From contig CAVOVJ010000012.1 in the NCBI GenBank assembly GCA_963699835.1, positions 62,001 through 126,000 on the forward strand: 64,000 nucleotides of DNA, given 5' to 3'. Both the position numbers and the translations under genes were made by a program. How positions within the stretch are numbered: the stretch's first letter is position 1; the number at the start of each line of letters is the position of its first letter. Of this stretch, positions 16,581 to 27,524 are shown one piece after another. The stretch comes from BM003 sp963699835. Its GTDB lineage: Bacteria; Pseudomonadota; Gammaproteobacteria; Steroidobacterales; BM003. The notes below the pieces were generated by a model. The model made no database searches, was not told the DNA's origin, and saw nothing but the letters and a program-made list of their open reading frames with translations.

Positions 16581-18728
16581 CTAGATTGCGTCAGCGTCAA
16601 TTCGGGTGACTGATACCGGCACCCCGTTTAGTGCCGCGTTGCCAGACAAAACGTCGAGAAAAGTCTCGTCGGTAAGGTCATTGATACATACGCCGGGGTG
16701 GCGCGTGGCGATCGAGAGCCGGCTGCCTGCGCGGTCATGGCCCCAACCATGAGGGAGGCTGACGACGCCGGGCATGAGATCTTCGCTGGCTTCGACTTTG
16801 ACGGTCAGGCAACCGCTGCGCGAACGCAATTCCGCGAGGTCGCCGCTATGCAAGGCGTGTGCTGCCAGGTCAGTGGGGTGCATCAGCAGATTGCAACGGT
16901 CTTTTCCCTTTACCAGCCGCGCATAATTGTGCATCCACGAATTATTGCTGCGGATGTGGCGTCTGCCGATCAGACGCAATGACTCAGTGGCACGCTGATT
17001 CGAATCGATTGCGGCCTGCAAACGAGCAAGGTCTGCAACCAGGAAATCCGGCGCGGCATGGATCTGCTGGTCATCAGTGCACAAGCGCGCTTGTATCGAT
17101 CCACCGCGCAACGGTCCGAGATCGACGCCACTGCGATGGCGGGATAATTTATCGAGATCCAGAGGCGAATCCGGTTTGTGACGCTTTCCGTACGGCCCCG
17201 CGGCCAGGCCCTGTTCCAGCAAAACCGTTGGTGGCGGCAGCGTATCCGACCCGGATTCGAGCTTTTCCTGACAACGGCTTGCGAGCTGATTAAAGATCTC
17301 CCAATCGTGCAGCGCTGCCGGATTCCTTTCGAACACGGCCGGGCTGTAGCGCGCCGTGTTGTGTACGGCAAGCTGGTGAAAAACCAGGTCATAGTGATCA
17401 TGTTCGAGCGGACTGGTGGGCGGCAGGATCACGTGGGCATGACGAGTGGTTTCGTTCAGGTAAAAATCGAAACTCACCATGAAATCGAGATCGGCGAGCG
17501 CATGATCGAGCTGGCGTCCGTTGGGCGTAGACAGAACCGGGTTGCCGGCTACCGTTGCGAGCGCGCGAATCTGGCCATCACCGGGTGTCAGGATTTCTTC
17601 CGCGAGTGCCGCTACCGGAAGCTCCCCGGCAAATTCGGGGAGTCCGCGAACGCGGCTCTGCCAGGCGGCAAAATGCCCCGGGCGTTTGTCCCACGGCCCG
17701 GCCATGCCGATCGCTGCATGGGTCAGTACGACCCCGCCCTGACGATCCAGATTGCCGGTCACCAGGTTCAGAAGCTGCAGCGCCCACTGGCACAGGCTGC
17801 CGAAAGCCTGTGTCGACACCCCCATGCGGCCATAGCATGCTGCGCTGCGAGCATCGGCGATCGTGTGCGCCAGGCGGCGAATTGTTGCCGCGCCGATACC
17901 CGTGGCGACGGCGACGCTCTCCGGCGTAAAAGCTGAAATGGTGTCGCAAAACCGTTCGAGACCGTTGGTGTAATCGGTGTGACTGCCTGCATCGGCGTTG
18001 CGTTCAACAACCAGCACATGCAGCATCGCAAACAGCAGCAACGCGTCGCTACCGGGACGGATGAAGTGATGTTCGTCGGCGATCTTCGCCGTCTCGGTCC
18101 GGCGCGGATCTATCACGATCAGGCGCCCCCCGCGTGCCTGCAGAGCGCGGATACGATTGCGAAAATCGGGCACCGTCATCAGGCTGCCGTTGGAAGCTAT
18201 CGGATTGGCGCCCAGCATCAGAAAACAGTCGGTATGGTCGATGTCCGGGACCGGAATCAGGAACTGGTGACCGTACATCGCATGGCAGACGACATGGTGA
18301 GGAAGCTGGTCGACCGAGGTCGCCGAAAACCGGTTGCGGGTCCGGAAGTGACGAAAAAAGTGATAGCTGTGAGTCATGATTCCCCAGTTGTGGACACTGG
18401 GATTACCCATATAGATGCCAACGGCGTTGTCGCCGTCGCGCTGTGCGATCGCCGAAAGACGGCGAACGGTGAGATCGAGCGCCTCGTCCCATTCGCACTC
18501 GCGCCAGTCGTCGCCATCGCGCAGCATCGGTTGGCGGAGGCGATCGGGGTCTTCATGAATGTCTTTGAGCGCCACAGCCTTGGGGCAGATATGACCGCGG
18601 CTCAGCGGGTCGTTCTTGTCGCCGCGGATGTGCAGGATGGCATCGTTCTCCACTTTGATCTCGAGACCACAGATCGCCTCGCATAGATGACATGCGCGGT
18701 ATACCGTTCGGGTTGCTGTGTGCGCCAT
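16581..18728 (-). CDS. single-subunit molybdopterin oxidoreductase, formate dehydrogenase-like
   Basis: 715 residues without a signal peptide, so probably cytoplasmic. The [4Fe-4S] motif is at the N-terminus (CHLCEAICGLEI, then GHICPKA). Molybdopterin motifs include MGNPSVHNWG, LGANPIASNGS and VIDPRRTETAKIAD. The probable metal-ligand position is the cysteine in HHVVCHAMYG. The C-terminal dinucleotide-binding domain ends with VSLPHGWGHDR. This belongs to the large 'molybdopterin-dependent oxidoreductase' group whose substrates are mostly unknown. No partner subunit, ferredoxin or FdhD lies next to it. It is separated from the upstream porin gene by a strong terminator, so it has its own promoter. 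Confidence 0.8.
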   Translation of the reverse strand: MAHTATRTVYRACHLCEAICGLEIKVENDAILHIRGDKNDPLSRGHICPKAVALKDIHEDPDRLRQPMLRDGDDWRECEWDEALDLTVRRLSAIAQRDGDNAVGIYMGNPSVHNWGIMTHSYHFFRHFRTRNRFSATSVDQLPHHVVCHAMYGHQFLIPVPDIDHTDCFLMLGANPIASNGSLMTVPDFRNRIRALQARGGRLIVIDPRRTETAKIADEHHFIRPGSDALLLFAMLHVLVVERNADAGSHTDYTNGLERFCDTISAFTPESVAVATGIGAATIRRLAHTIADARSAACYGRMGVSTQAFGSLCQWALQLLNLVTGNLDRQGGVVLTHAAIGMAGPWDKRPGHFAAWQSRVRGLPEFAGELPVAALAEEILTPGDGQIRALATVAGNPVLSTPNGRQLDHALADLDFMVSFDFYLNETTRHAHVILPPTSPLEHDHYDLVFHQLAVHNTARYSPAVFERNPAALHDWEIFNQLASRCQEKLESGSDTLPPPTVLLEQGLAAGPYGKRHKPDSPLDLDKLSRHRSGVDLGPLRGGSIQARLCTDDQQIHAAPDFLVADLARLQAAIDSNQRATESLRLIGRRHIRSNNSWMHNYARLVKGKDRCNLLMHPTDLAAHALHSGDLAELRSRSGCLTVKVEASEDLMPGVVSLPHGWGHDRAGSRLSIATRHPGVCINDLTDETFLDVLSGNAALNGVPVSVTRIDADAI

Positions 18729-18828
18729 GGTAGCGACGGGACTCCTGCCGGTTCCTGGTCAGGATGGAAGAGTTGCATACACCGGAGGCGTATAACAAGT
18801 CATGCCAGCCGTCTGGTGCCAGGCAATG

Positions 18829-18861
18829 AAAAAAACCCCGGTGGCACAGGTGCCACCGGGG
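18829..18861 (-). terminator. strong intrinsic terminator after the porin gene
   Basis: Read on the minus strand, an 11-12 bp perfect stem (18850-18861 pairing with 18836-18847) has a minimal loop and is followed by seven U residues (A run 18829-18835 on the plus strand). It starts about 33 bases beyond the porin stop. Confidence 0.9.
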
Positions 18862-18893
18862 CCTGAAGGTTCGCCTTAGGCGCGGGTTTCAGC

Positions 18894-20231
18894 CTAGTAA
18901 GCGTACTTGGCCGAAACGATAAAGCGGGTCATGTCGCCGTCCAGTCCGTTTTCGAGTTCGCGGCTGGCGTACATGAACTCCGCACCGAGTGTCATTTTCG
19001 GTATCGGGTCGAACAGCAGGTTCACATGGACACTGTAGTGTTCCTTGTTCACGCCACCACCAGTCAGGCTGTCGTCGTTGTCAATCGACAGGCCACCGAC
19101 CGTGAAGTTCGAACGCCAGCTGCCGGTCCAGAAGTGACGATAGGAGACGTAGCCTGCCATCTGCTCGATCGTCTCGAGATCGCCGCCGGAATCCAGCACC
19201 GCACCATTCGCCGCGTTCAGGGCGAGATAACGGCCAATACCGTCGCCGTAGTTGACCATCCAGCGGATATCGTCCTTTTCGAAGACGTTGAATTTACCGG
19301 ATACCGAGATTCCGTAGCCGATTTCATCGTCGTCGAGATTGTTGACGTTATCCTCGATCTTGAGCTGACGCAGCAATCCGGCGAAAGCGATATGGCCCCA
19401 GTCACCGGTCCAGTTATAGCGGCCAACAAAATCAGGCAGCGAATTGTCATCGGAGTTGATGCGGGAACCGCCACCGAATGGAGTCACTGTCGTTTCGGGA
19501 TTCTCCAGCGCGAACTGCCACGGACCAGTCGTGTAGCGAACCAGTGCCTGACGGACGAAGATCGTGCCCTCGGTCGGGCCGATGAAGTCGAGGTTCTCGA
19601 CGAACGCCCCCAGATTCTGGAAAGTCGACCAGGTCTGGCCCACGTCCCATCCGTCATAAGAGATCAGCGCATGACGCAGGCGCGGTTGATACGAGTTGCT
19701 GATCCGCTCATCGCCCTCCGAGCCGGTAAAGAAATCCATCTCCAGCAGGGTCTTCACTTCCTTGCCGTTTGGAAGCTCATGTCGGCTCTTGAAGTTGATA
19801 CGGGTTTCACGGGCCTGCATATCGACCTGCGCATCCTTGTCCGGAGCGTCGACCGGAACCAGCGACGGCACATAGAACTGACGCATCAGGCTGTCTTCTG
19901 ACACGGAGCCGTCGTTGTACTTACTCACAAACGTGTCGAACTTGACGTAGCCGCCGAACTGGTAATCGTTCCACGGCTTGTCGTCGACAACTTCTGTGAC
20001 TTTCTTTTCGACCGTTGCCGTGCGGGATTCGACAGTGGCCAGTTCCTGTCGCTGCATGTTTTGACCGTTGGCCAGCTGTCTGACCAACGCCTCCAGTTCG
20101 GCAACACGCGCCTCGAGCTGCTGTACCTCCTGATCGCTGGCGGCGGATGCGGAACCACTCCAGACGGCCAGCATGGCAGTCAGAATGGCAACAAGTGGCC
20201 CACGTAGTGAGCGATTTCTTTGTTCAGACAT
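18894..20231 (-). CDS. DcaP-like outer-membrane porin
   Basis: 445 residues from ATG 20231, preceded by GGAGGAGAT; the upstream ATG at 20270 lacks such a site. It has a signal peptide (LVAILTAMLAVWSGSASA), then a coiled-coil (about residues 33-80, LEARVAELEALVRQL). A long beta-barrel follows beginning NDYQFGGYVKFDTFV and ending in the aromatic C-terminus VSAKYAY. The FGGYVKFD and VGQTWSTFQNL motifs mark the DcaP/'porin' group, trimeric channels linked to uptake of dicarboxylic and other small organic acids. It is divergent from acsA, so acetate-related uptake is possible but only inferred. Confidence 0.85.
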   Translation of the reverse strand: MSEQRNRSLRGPLVAILTAMLAVWSGSASAASDQEVQQLEARVAELEALVRQLANGQNMQRQELATVESRTATVEKKVTEVVDDKPWNDYQFGGYVKFDTFVSKYNDGSVSEDSLMRQFYVPSLVPVDAPDKDAQVDMQARETRINFKSRHELPNGKEVKTLLEMDFFTGSEGDERISNSYQPRLRHALISYDGWDVGQTWSTFQNLGAFVENLDFIGPTEGTIFVRQALVRYTTGPWQFALENPETTVTPFGGGSRINSDDNSLPDFVGRYNWTGDWGHIAFAGLLRQLKIEDNVNNLDDDEIGYGISVSGKFNVFEKDDIRWMVNYGDGIGRYLALNAANGAVLDSGGDLETIEQMAGYVSYRHFWTGSWRSNFTVGGLSIDNDDSLTGGGVNKEHYSVHVNLLFDPIPKMTLGAEFMYASRELENGLDGDMTRFIVSAKYAY

Positions 20232-20306
20232 ATCTCCTCCCTCGTCCGGAAGATTGACGGGCTTGGTCATGGTGGTCGATGCAATTGGCGCTGGGTATTA
20301 GCCAAT

Positions 20307-20343
20307 GGTCTAAGTCATCATGGTCGTGTCGACCAAGGTCTAA
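20307..20343 (+). promoter_or_regulatory. paired GGTCTAA direct repeats upstream of acsA
   Basis: Two identical GGTCTAA heptamers lie at 20307-20313 and 20337-20343, 30 bases apart (about three helical turns). They sit within the 190-base divergent region between the porin and acsA. A third copy is at 27047-27053 just ahead of crbS. A LuxR-type regulator such as CrbR, encoded next to acsA, is the natural candidate to bind them; that link is inference. Confidence 0.35.
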
Positions 20344-20464
20344 TTGGCGAAATAGCGGGGCGCGACGAGACTTCATGGTGTGAGCGATCGTGTTGCCGGT
20401 GGTGAATGAGTCGGCCGTGGTCCGCTTGGTAATGGCATTCCTGAAACAGACGGGAGCGAATGGT

Positions 20465-22409
<1,945 letters not shown>

Positions 22410-22427
22410 GCGAAAAAAGGTGGCCAG

Positions 22428-23102
22428 ATGAATCTGGCGGACAAAATCATAATCGCGGATGACCACCCGCTATTTCGCGAGGCATTGCGCCAGGCGGTGG
22501 AGCGGGTTTGTCCGGGTTGCGAAATCGTCGAGGCCGAGGATCTGACCAGCCTGCAGGCGGTGACCGACGCTCACCCGAGCGCGGACCTGCTGCTGCTGGA
22601 TCTGCACATGCCGGGGGTGAATGGCTTCAGCGGTCTCATTTATGTGCGATCCCACCAGGCAACCTTGCCAACCGTCGTGGTGTCGGCATTGGAAGAGACC
22701 TGGGTGATCCAGCGCGCCCGTAACCACGGTGCCGCAGGATTCATCCCGAAATCGGCGCCCGTGCGGGTAATTGCCGAAGCCATGCAGACCGTGCTCGAGG
22801 GGGAGCGGTGGTTTCCTCCGGGAACCGAAGGTGGCACGCTCGATCCGCGTGAAAGCGACATTGCCGAGCGTATTGCGCAGCTGACGCCACAGCAGTTCCG
22901 GGTGTTGATGCTGTTGTCCGAGGGGTTGCTGAATAAACAGATTGCGTTCGAGATGTCGGTATCGGAAGCGACGATCAAGGCGCATGTGACCGCGATTATG
23001 AAAAAGCTCAAGGTCAATAATCGCACCCAGGCTGTTCTCGAGGCCGGACGGTTGACGGTCAAGCCGCCGAAAATGGATCCCGCAACGCTGGAACAGGCCT
23101 GA
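22428..23102 (+). CDS. crbR: LuxR-family response regulator CrbR-like
   Basis: A 224-residue cytosolic two-component regulator. The receiver domain (residues 1-125) has acidic DDH at 11-13, phospho-acceptor aspartate 58 (LLLLDLHMPG) and a lysine in IPKSAP. The DNA-binding NarL/LuxR helix-turn-helix spans about 150-215 (LTPQQFRVLMLLSEGLLNKQIA, with TIKAHVTAIMKKL). It lies 18 bases after acsA and tail-to-tail with the transporter-kinase gene. In Vibrio and Pseudomonas the CrbS/CrbR pair activates acs during the acetate switch; assignment here rests on this gene order. Confidence 0.85.
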   Translation: MNLADKIIIADDHPLFREALRQAVERVCPGCEIVEAEDLTSLQAVTDAHPSADLLLLDLHMPGVNGFSGLIYVRSHQATLPTVVVSALEETWVIQRARNHGAAGFIPKSAPVRVIAEAMQTVLEGERWFPPGTEGGTLDPRESDIAERIAQLTPQQFRVLMLLSEGLLNKQIAFEMSVSEATIKAHVTAIMKKLKVNNRTQAVLEAGRLTVKPPKMDPATLEQA

Positions 23103-23103
23103 A

Positions 23104-26100
23104 TCAGGCCGCCGCGCGGGTTCTGAGCAGACTGTCGAGGGTCGCCCGCAGCGCGGCCGGTTTGACTGGCTTGCGCAATAACGGGTACCCCTGTGTTTTT
23201 GCTTCGAGGCGAAGTTCCTCGGAGTGATCCGCGGTAATCACCGCGCCGGGAATGTCGCCGCGCCATTGCGTACGCAATTCACGCATCAGATCCAGCCCGT
23301 TTTCTCCGTGGTCCAGATGATAGTCGACCAGCATGGCGTCGGGCGGGTCCTGGCCCTCCAACAGTTTTCTGGCTTCGGCGAGTGACGCTGCCATAAGTGG
23401 CAAGCTGCCCCAGCGGCCAAGCAGTGCCGCCATACCGTTAAGAACTTCTGGCTGATTGTCCACGCACAGAATCCGAGCGCCCTCCAGGCGGGTACCGGCA
23501 ATGTAACTGGATGTTGTCAGCGGGCGGATGATCTTCTCCGACTCGCTGGCTGCCGGTACGGTAACTGTGAACACGCTGCCCTGGCCAACACGCGACCGGA
23601 CCTTGATCGAGTGATCCAGCATTCCCGCAATACGCTCGACGATCGCAAGACCCAGCCCCAGGCCCTTATCTTTGCTGCCGGCGCTCTCGATGCGCTGGAA
23701 TTCGAGAAAAATCGTATCAAGGTTGTGCTCGGCGATACCGCAGCCTGTATCCCAAACCTGGATCTCGACGTTGTCACCGCGGCGGCGGCAGCCGAGCAGC
23801 ACGCCACCCTCGCGGGTATAGCGGATGGCGTTGACCAGCAGGTTCTGCAGAATCCGCCGCAGCAATTGGCGATCACTGCGCACGATCTCGTTGTTTGCGT
23901 GTACCCGTATGCGCAGCCCTCGCTCTTCGGCCAGCGGGGCAAATTGTTCTCGCAATGCCGGCAGCAGCTCTCCGAGGTGGACCGACTCGTGTTCGGGTAC
24001 CAGTGCATCAGAATCGAGTTTTGAAATATCGAGCAAAGCACCCAGCAGATCTTCCGCGGCACCGAGGCTTCCATCGATTTGGCGCACCAGGCGCCGATGC
24101 GGTCGATCGAGTTCGTCTTCCCGATCGGCCAGAACTGAGGTAAACAGCCGGGCGGCGTTCAACGGTTGCAGCAGGTCATGAGTCGCCGCGGCAAGAAAAC
24201 GCGTCTTGCTGATGTTAGCCTGTTCCGCGTCGGCTTTGGCTGCGCGGAGCGCGGTCATTGCATGAGTCAGATCTTTTGTGCGCTCCTCGACCCGTTGTTC
24301 CAGTTCGGCTTTTGCGTCGCGCAGCGCGAGCTCGGCGCGGCGGCGCCCGGAAATATCCTGAAACATGCCGTAAAATCCGAGCACATTGCCGTCTTCGTCA
24401 TGCTCGGGAATATAGGTCCCGAGAGCATAGAAATTACTGCCGTCGGCCGCCTCCAGCTCCAATTCGAAATCCTGCCGCACGCCCTGCAAGGCGCCCTCCA
24501 TATAGCCGGTACGTTGTAGCAGCTGTCTCTCGGTAAGCACTTCCTCGATGCGTTTGCCGACAATGTCCTGCATCGGGATACCGGCAAATTGCAGATACGC
24601 TTTGTTGGCAAACCTGTAGCGGCCTTCCCGGTCGACATACGCGAGCATAAGGGGTGCATTGTCGGTGTAAAGACGTATGCTGCGTTCGCTCTCGCGTAAT
24701 GCGGTCTCCACATGTTTGTAGTCGGTAATATCGGTATAGGTGGTGACGTAGCCGCCGCCGTTCATCGGCTTGCCACGAAGCTCGAGGACCCTTCCGTCCT
24801 CATAGAGACGTTCGTGCCGGTAGATATGACCCTTGCGCATGTGTTCGATCCGCTTCCTGACCTCGTTGTGCACCGCGCCCATTCCGAAAAGGCCACGCTC
24901 GGCGTTGAACTGGATCAGTTCGGCTACCGGCTTGCCGAGGTAGACCAGTCCATCCGGGTAGTGGAGTAACTCGAGGTAACGCTTGTTCCAGCCGACCAGA
25001 CGCAAATCGCTATCGACTACGCTAACACCCTGGCTAATGTTCTCCAGGGTCGATTCGAGCAGTTCCCTGTTGAATTTGAGCGCCTGGCTCGTCTGGTCGA
25101 GAAGCGTTACGACGTCACCGAGTTCCATCCCGGTTTTGCGCAGCGCCGTTGTCATCACCACACGCGCAGACGCGGCCCCGATAGAGCCGGCCAGCAGCCG
25201 TTCCGTAAACTGGACCAGTTGCGGTTTGGCCTGCGCGCCACTGTCCTGGGGCAGGCCGTGCTCGGCACGATAGCGTTCGAACGCGCGCTCACTGTTATCT
25301 GTGCCGATAAAGCGTTCCGCGAGAGCGACCAGGTCGCCGATCGTGACGAGCCGTTGCTGGCGGTGGGACAACCCGGGCGCTCGCCGGCCCGGAACGTCCA
25401 TGAACGCCACTGCCTGCAGCTCTTCGCGAACGGACTGCCGAGTCGTCAACGAACCGATAACCAGCGCGACGATATTGGCGGCAAGTGACCAGAACACACC
25501 GTGCGCCATGGTCGGCCAGTCCTGAGTTCCGAGCAGTGCCTCCGGTCGCAGCCAGCTCATTGCAAATGGTCCGGTATCGATCCAGCCGGCGTCGATTCCC
25601 GCGGAGCGGAATAGCGTGGGTATTAGCAACGTGTAGGCCCAAAGCAAAAATCCGGCGACGAGTCCGCTCATGGCGCCATTTCGATTGGCGCCCGACCAGT
25701 ACACTCCGGTGACTAACGGTGGCGCAAATTGGGCTGCGGCGGCAAACGACAGCAAGCCAATCGACGCCAGCGCCGAACTCTCGGCAGTGAGCCGGTAATA
25801 GGTATAGGCAACGAGTGCAATCAGCACGATGGTAATGCGCCGGGTATTCAACAATACCGTACTGTAGTCGTGCCGCGCCGCCCTGTTGCGCGCCTGGTTG
25901 CGCAGGATCATAGGCAGTACGATTTCATTGCTTACCATCGTCGCCAAAGCGACGCTGGCAACAATGACCATCCCGGTTGCTGCGGAAAATCCACCGAGAA
26001 AAGCCAGCAGAGATAACAGGGTCTGATCATAAAACGCCGGCAGGGCCAGAACGAAGGTGTCTGCATTGATGTCCGGATTGGAAAATGTCAGCCGCCCGGC

Positions 26101-27066
26101 GAGGGCGATCGGCATGACGAATGCAGTAATCACGACAAGATATAACGGGAAAGCCCAGCGTGCGACACGCAGGTCGCTGGCGCCATTGCATTCCACGACA
26201 CCGACATGAAACTGGCGCGGCAGGCACAGGATCGCCGCCATTGCGATGACCGTCTGGGCAAAAAAGGTGGCGATGCCAATGTCACTGCTGAAGGTCGTGC
26301 TGAGGCGCGGGTCGGTGACGGTTCTGGCGAGCATGTCGCCTAAGCCGCCGAATACCCCATAGATGGCGTACAAACCGACAGCGGCGAAAGCGAATAACTT
26401 GACCACCGATTCGAATGCGATAGCGAGCATCATGCCGCGTTGATGTTCAGTTGCATCGAGCTGGCGAGTGCCGAACAGAATCGAAAACAATGCCAGCGCC
26501 AGCGCGGCATACAGCGCGAGACTGGCCCAGCCGCTGTCGTCCGGGAGGTTGTGGCCATCGGTCAGGACTGAGTAGCCCATGACCACTGCCTTGAGTTGCA
26601 GCGCGATGTAGGGGACGGTGCCGATGACGGCCATGACCGTGACCAGTACCGCGATGCTGTGAGCCCGGCCATAGCGGGCGGCAACGAAATCCGCGATGGA
26701 TGTCAGATTCTGGCGCTTGCTGATGTTGACGATCCGGTTGAGCAGATCGAAGCCGAAGAGGAACACCAGAATCGGACCGAGATAAATGGGCAGGAATTGC
26801 CAGCCACTGGAGGCCGCTGTGCCGACCGCGCCATAAAAGGTCCACGACGTGCAGTACACCGCCAGCGTAAGACTGTAGACGAGCGCTCTGCCGCGAGATT
26901 CTCGTGCACCACTGCGGCGCGGCCGTCTGTCGCCGAAGTACGCGATTGCAAACAGAATGCCCACGTACCCCAGGGATAGCGCAAGAAGTAGTGCTGCACT
27001 AAGCAAAGGGCTCCCCCGAGACCGACCTGAAGGCCTGTAATACCATGGTCTAAGGCGCCCGGGCAA
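23104..27066 (-). CDS. crbS: CrbS-like hybrid sensor kinase with sodium/solute symporter domain
   Basis: Up to 1320 residues in one intact frame. Order: an SSS-type transporter domain of about 13 membrane helices (residues about 20-545, with YCTSWTFYGAVG); a STAC linker (LVTIGDLVALAERFIG); two PAS domains (about 665-900); a histidine-kinase core with ATHDLLQPLNAARLF and ATP-binding NAIRYTREGG and DTGCGIAEHN; and a C-terminal receiver with aspartate in MLVDYHLDHGENG. The N-terminal 20 residues are basic and may not be translated; a TTG at 27006 after GGGGGAG is an alternative start. The partner is the regulator ending one base away. Probably senses acetate metabolism or flux. Confidence 0.88.
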   Translation of the reverse strand: MPGRLRPWYYRPSGRSRGSPLLSAALLLALSLGYVGILFAIAYFGDRRPRRSGARESRGRALVYSLTLAVYCTSWTFYGAVGTAASSGWQFLPIYLGPILVFLFGFDLLNRIVNISKRQNLTSIADFVAARYGRAHSIAVLVTVMAVIGTVPYIALQLKAVVMGYSVLTDGHNLPDDSGWASLALYAALALALFSILFGTRQLDATEHQRGMMLAIAFESVVKLFAFAAVGLYAIYGVFGGLGDMLARTVTDPRLSTTFSSDIGIATFFAQTVIAMAAILCLPRQFHVGVVECNGASDLRVARWAFPLYLVVITAFVMPIALAGRLTFSNPDINADTFVLALPAFYDQTLLSLLAFLGGFSAATGMVIVASVALATMVSNEIVLPMILRNQARNRAARHDYSTVLLNTRRITIVLIALVAYTYYRLTAESSALASIGLLSFAAAAQFAPPLVTGVYWSGANRNGAMSGLVAGFLLWAYTLLIPTLFRSAGIDAGWIDTGPFAMSWLRPEALLGTQDWPTMAHGVFWSLAANIVALVIGSLTTRQSVREELQAVAFMDVPGRRAPGLSHRQQRLVTIGDLVALAERFIGTDNSERAFERYRAEHGLPQDSGAQAKPQLVQFTERLLAGSIGAASARVVMTTALRKTGMELGDVVTLLDQTSQALKFNRELLESTLENISQGVSVVDSDLRLVGWNKRYLELLHYPDGLVYLGKPVAELIQFNAERGLFGMGAVHNEVRKRIEHMRKGHIYRHERLYEDGRVLELRGKPMNGGGYVTTYTDITDYKHVETALRESERSIRLYTDNAPLMLAYVDREGRYRFANKAYLQFAGIPMQDIVGKRIEEVLTERQLLQRTGYMEGALQGVRQDFELELEAADGSNFYALGTYIPEHDEDGNVLGFYGMFQDISGRRRAELALRDAKAELEQRVEERTKDLTHAMTALRAAKADAEQANISKTRFLAAATHDLLQPLNAARLFTSVLADREDELDRPHRRLVRQIDGSLGAAEDLLGALLDISKLDSDALVPEHESVHLGELLPALREQFAPLAEERGLRIRVHANNEIVRSDRQLLRRILQNLLVNAIRYTREGGVLLGCRRRGDNVEIQVWDTGCGIAEHNLDTIFLEFQRIESAGSKDKGLGLGLAIVERIAGMLDHSIKVRSRVGQGSVFTVTVPAASESEKIIRPLTTSSYIAGTRLEGARILCVDNQPEVLNGMAALLGRWGSLPLMAASLAEARKLLEGQDPPDAMLVDYHLDHGENGLDLMRELRTQWRGDIPGAVITADHSEELRLEAKTQGYPLLRKPVKPAALRATLDSLLRTRAAA
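27047..27053 (-). promoter_or_regulatory. GGTCTAA motif upstream of crbS
   Basis: A third copy of the heptamer seen twice ahead of acsA (plus-strand orientation GGTCTAA). It falls about 40 bases ahead of the alternative TTG start of crbS. If the annotated ATG at 27066 were used it would lie inside the gene, so its relevance depends on the true start. Confidence 0.25.
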
Positions 27067-27168
27067 GCGTTCTGCACGGCCCCGTCAAAGAACGCAAGCC
27101 ACTGAATTAGCCAGCAAAACATATCTGCTGTCTGCTCCGTCCCCGCGCCGGTGGCGCCCCCCAGTAAG

Positions 27169-27186
27169 ACTAAAGTAGGGCTTAGT
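27169..27186 (+). promoter_or_regulatory. ACTAA-N8-TTAGT dyad upstream of the symporter operon
   Basis: A perfect inverted repeat (27169-27173 and 27182-27186) lies about 70 bases before the DUF4212 gene, in the divergent region facing crbS. It is a candidate regulator site for the acetate locus. Its relation to the GGTCTAA repeats is only partial (shared CTAA core). Confidence 0.35.
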
Positions 27187-27253
27187 TGCGACTTGCCCTT
27201 TGATAGATTTATTGCGCCTTTGCATCTGGTAAGCGGGGAGAGGAGAGGTCCTA

Positions 27254-27514
27254 ATGATCACAAAAGATAATCGTGCGGCCTACTGGAAAGACAATCTGCG
27301 CCTGGTGACGATCTGTCTCGTTATCTGGTTCATAGTGTCTTACCTGTTCGGCATCGTGCTTGCGGAGCCATTAAACAGTATACGTCTGGGGGGCTACAAA
27401 CTCGGATTCTGGTTCTCGCAGCAGGGATCCATCTACGTCTTCGTGGTGCTGATTTTCTTCTACGCAAGACAGATGAACAAACTCGATCAAAAGTACGACG
27501 TCCACGAGGATTAA
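27254..27514 (+). CDS. DUF4212 small subunit of sodium/solute symporter
   Basis: An 86-residue membrane protein with two helices (about 18-38 and 55-75) and the family patterns YWKDNLRL, PLNSIRLGGYKLGFWFSQQGSIYVFVVLIF and YARQMNKLDQKY. DUF4212 proteins are encoded immediately before VC_2705-type symporters and are thought to be their small subunit. The spacing to the next gene is 10 bases with AAGGGG. GGGGAGAGGAGAGG precedes its own start. Confidence 0.9.
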   Translation: MITKDNRAAYWKDNLRLVTICLVIWFIVSYLFGIVLAEPLNSIRLGGYKLGFWFSQQGSIYVFVVLIFFYARQMNKLDQKYDVHED

Positions 27515-27524
27515 GGGGAAAATC

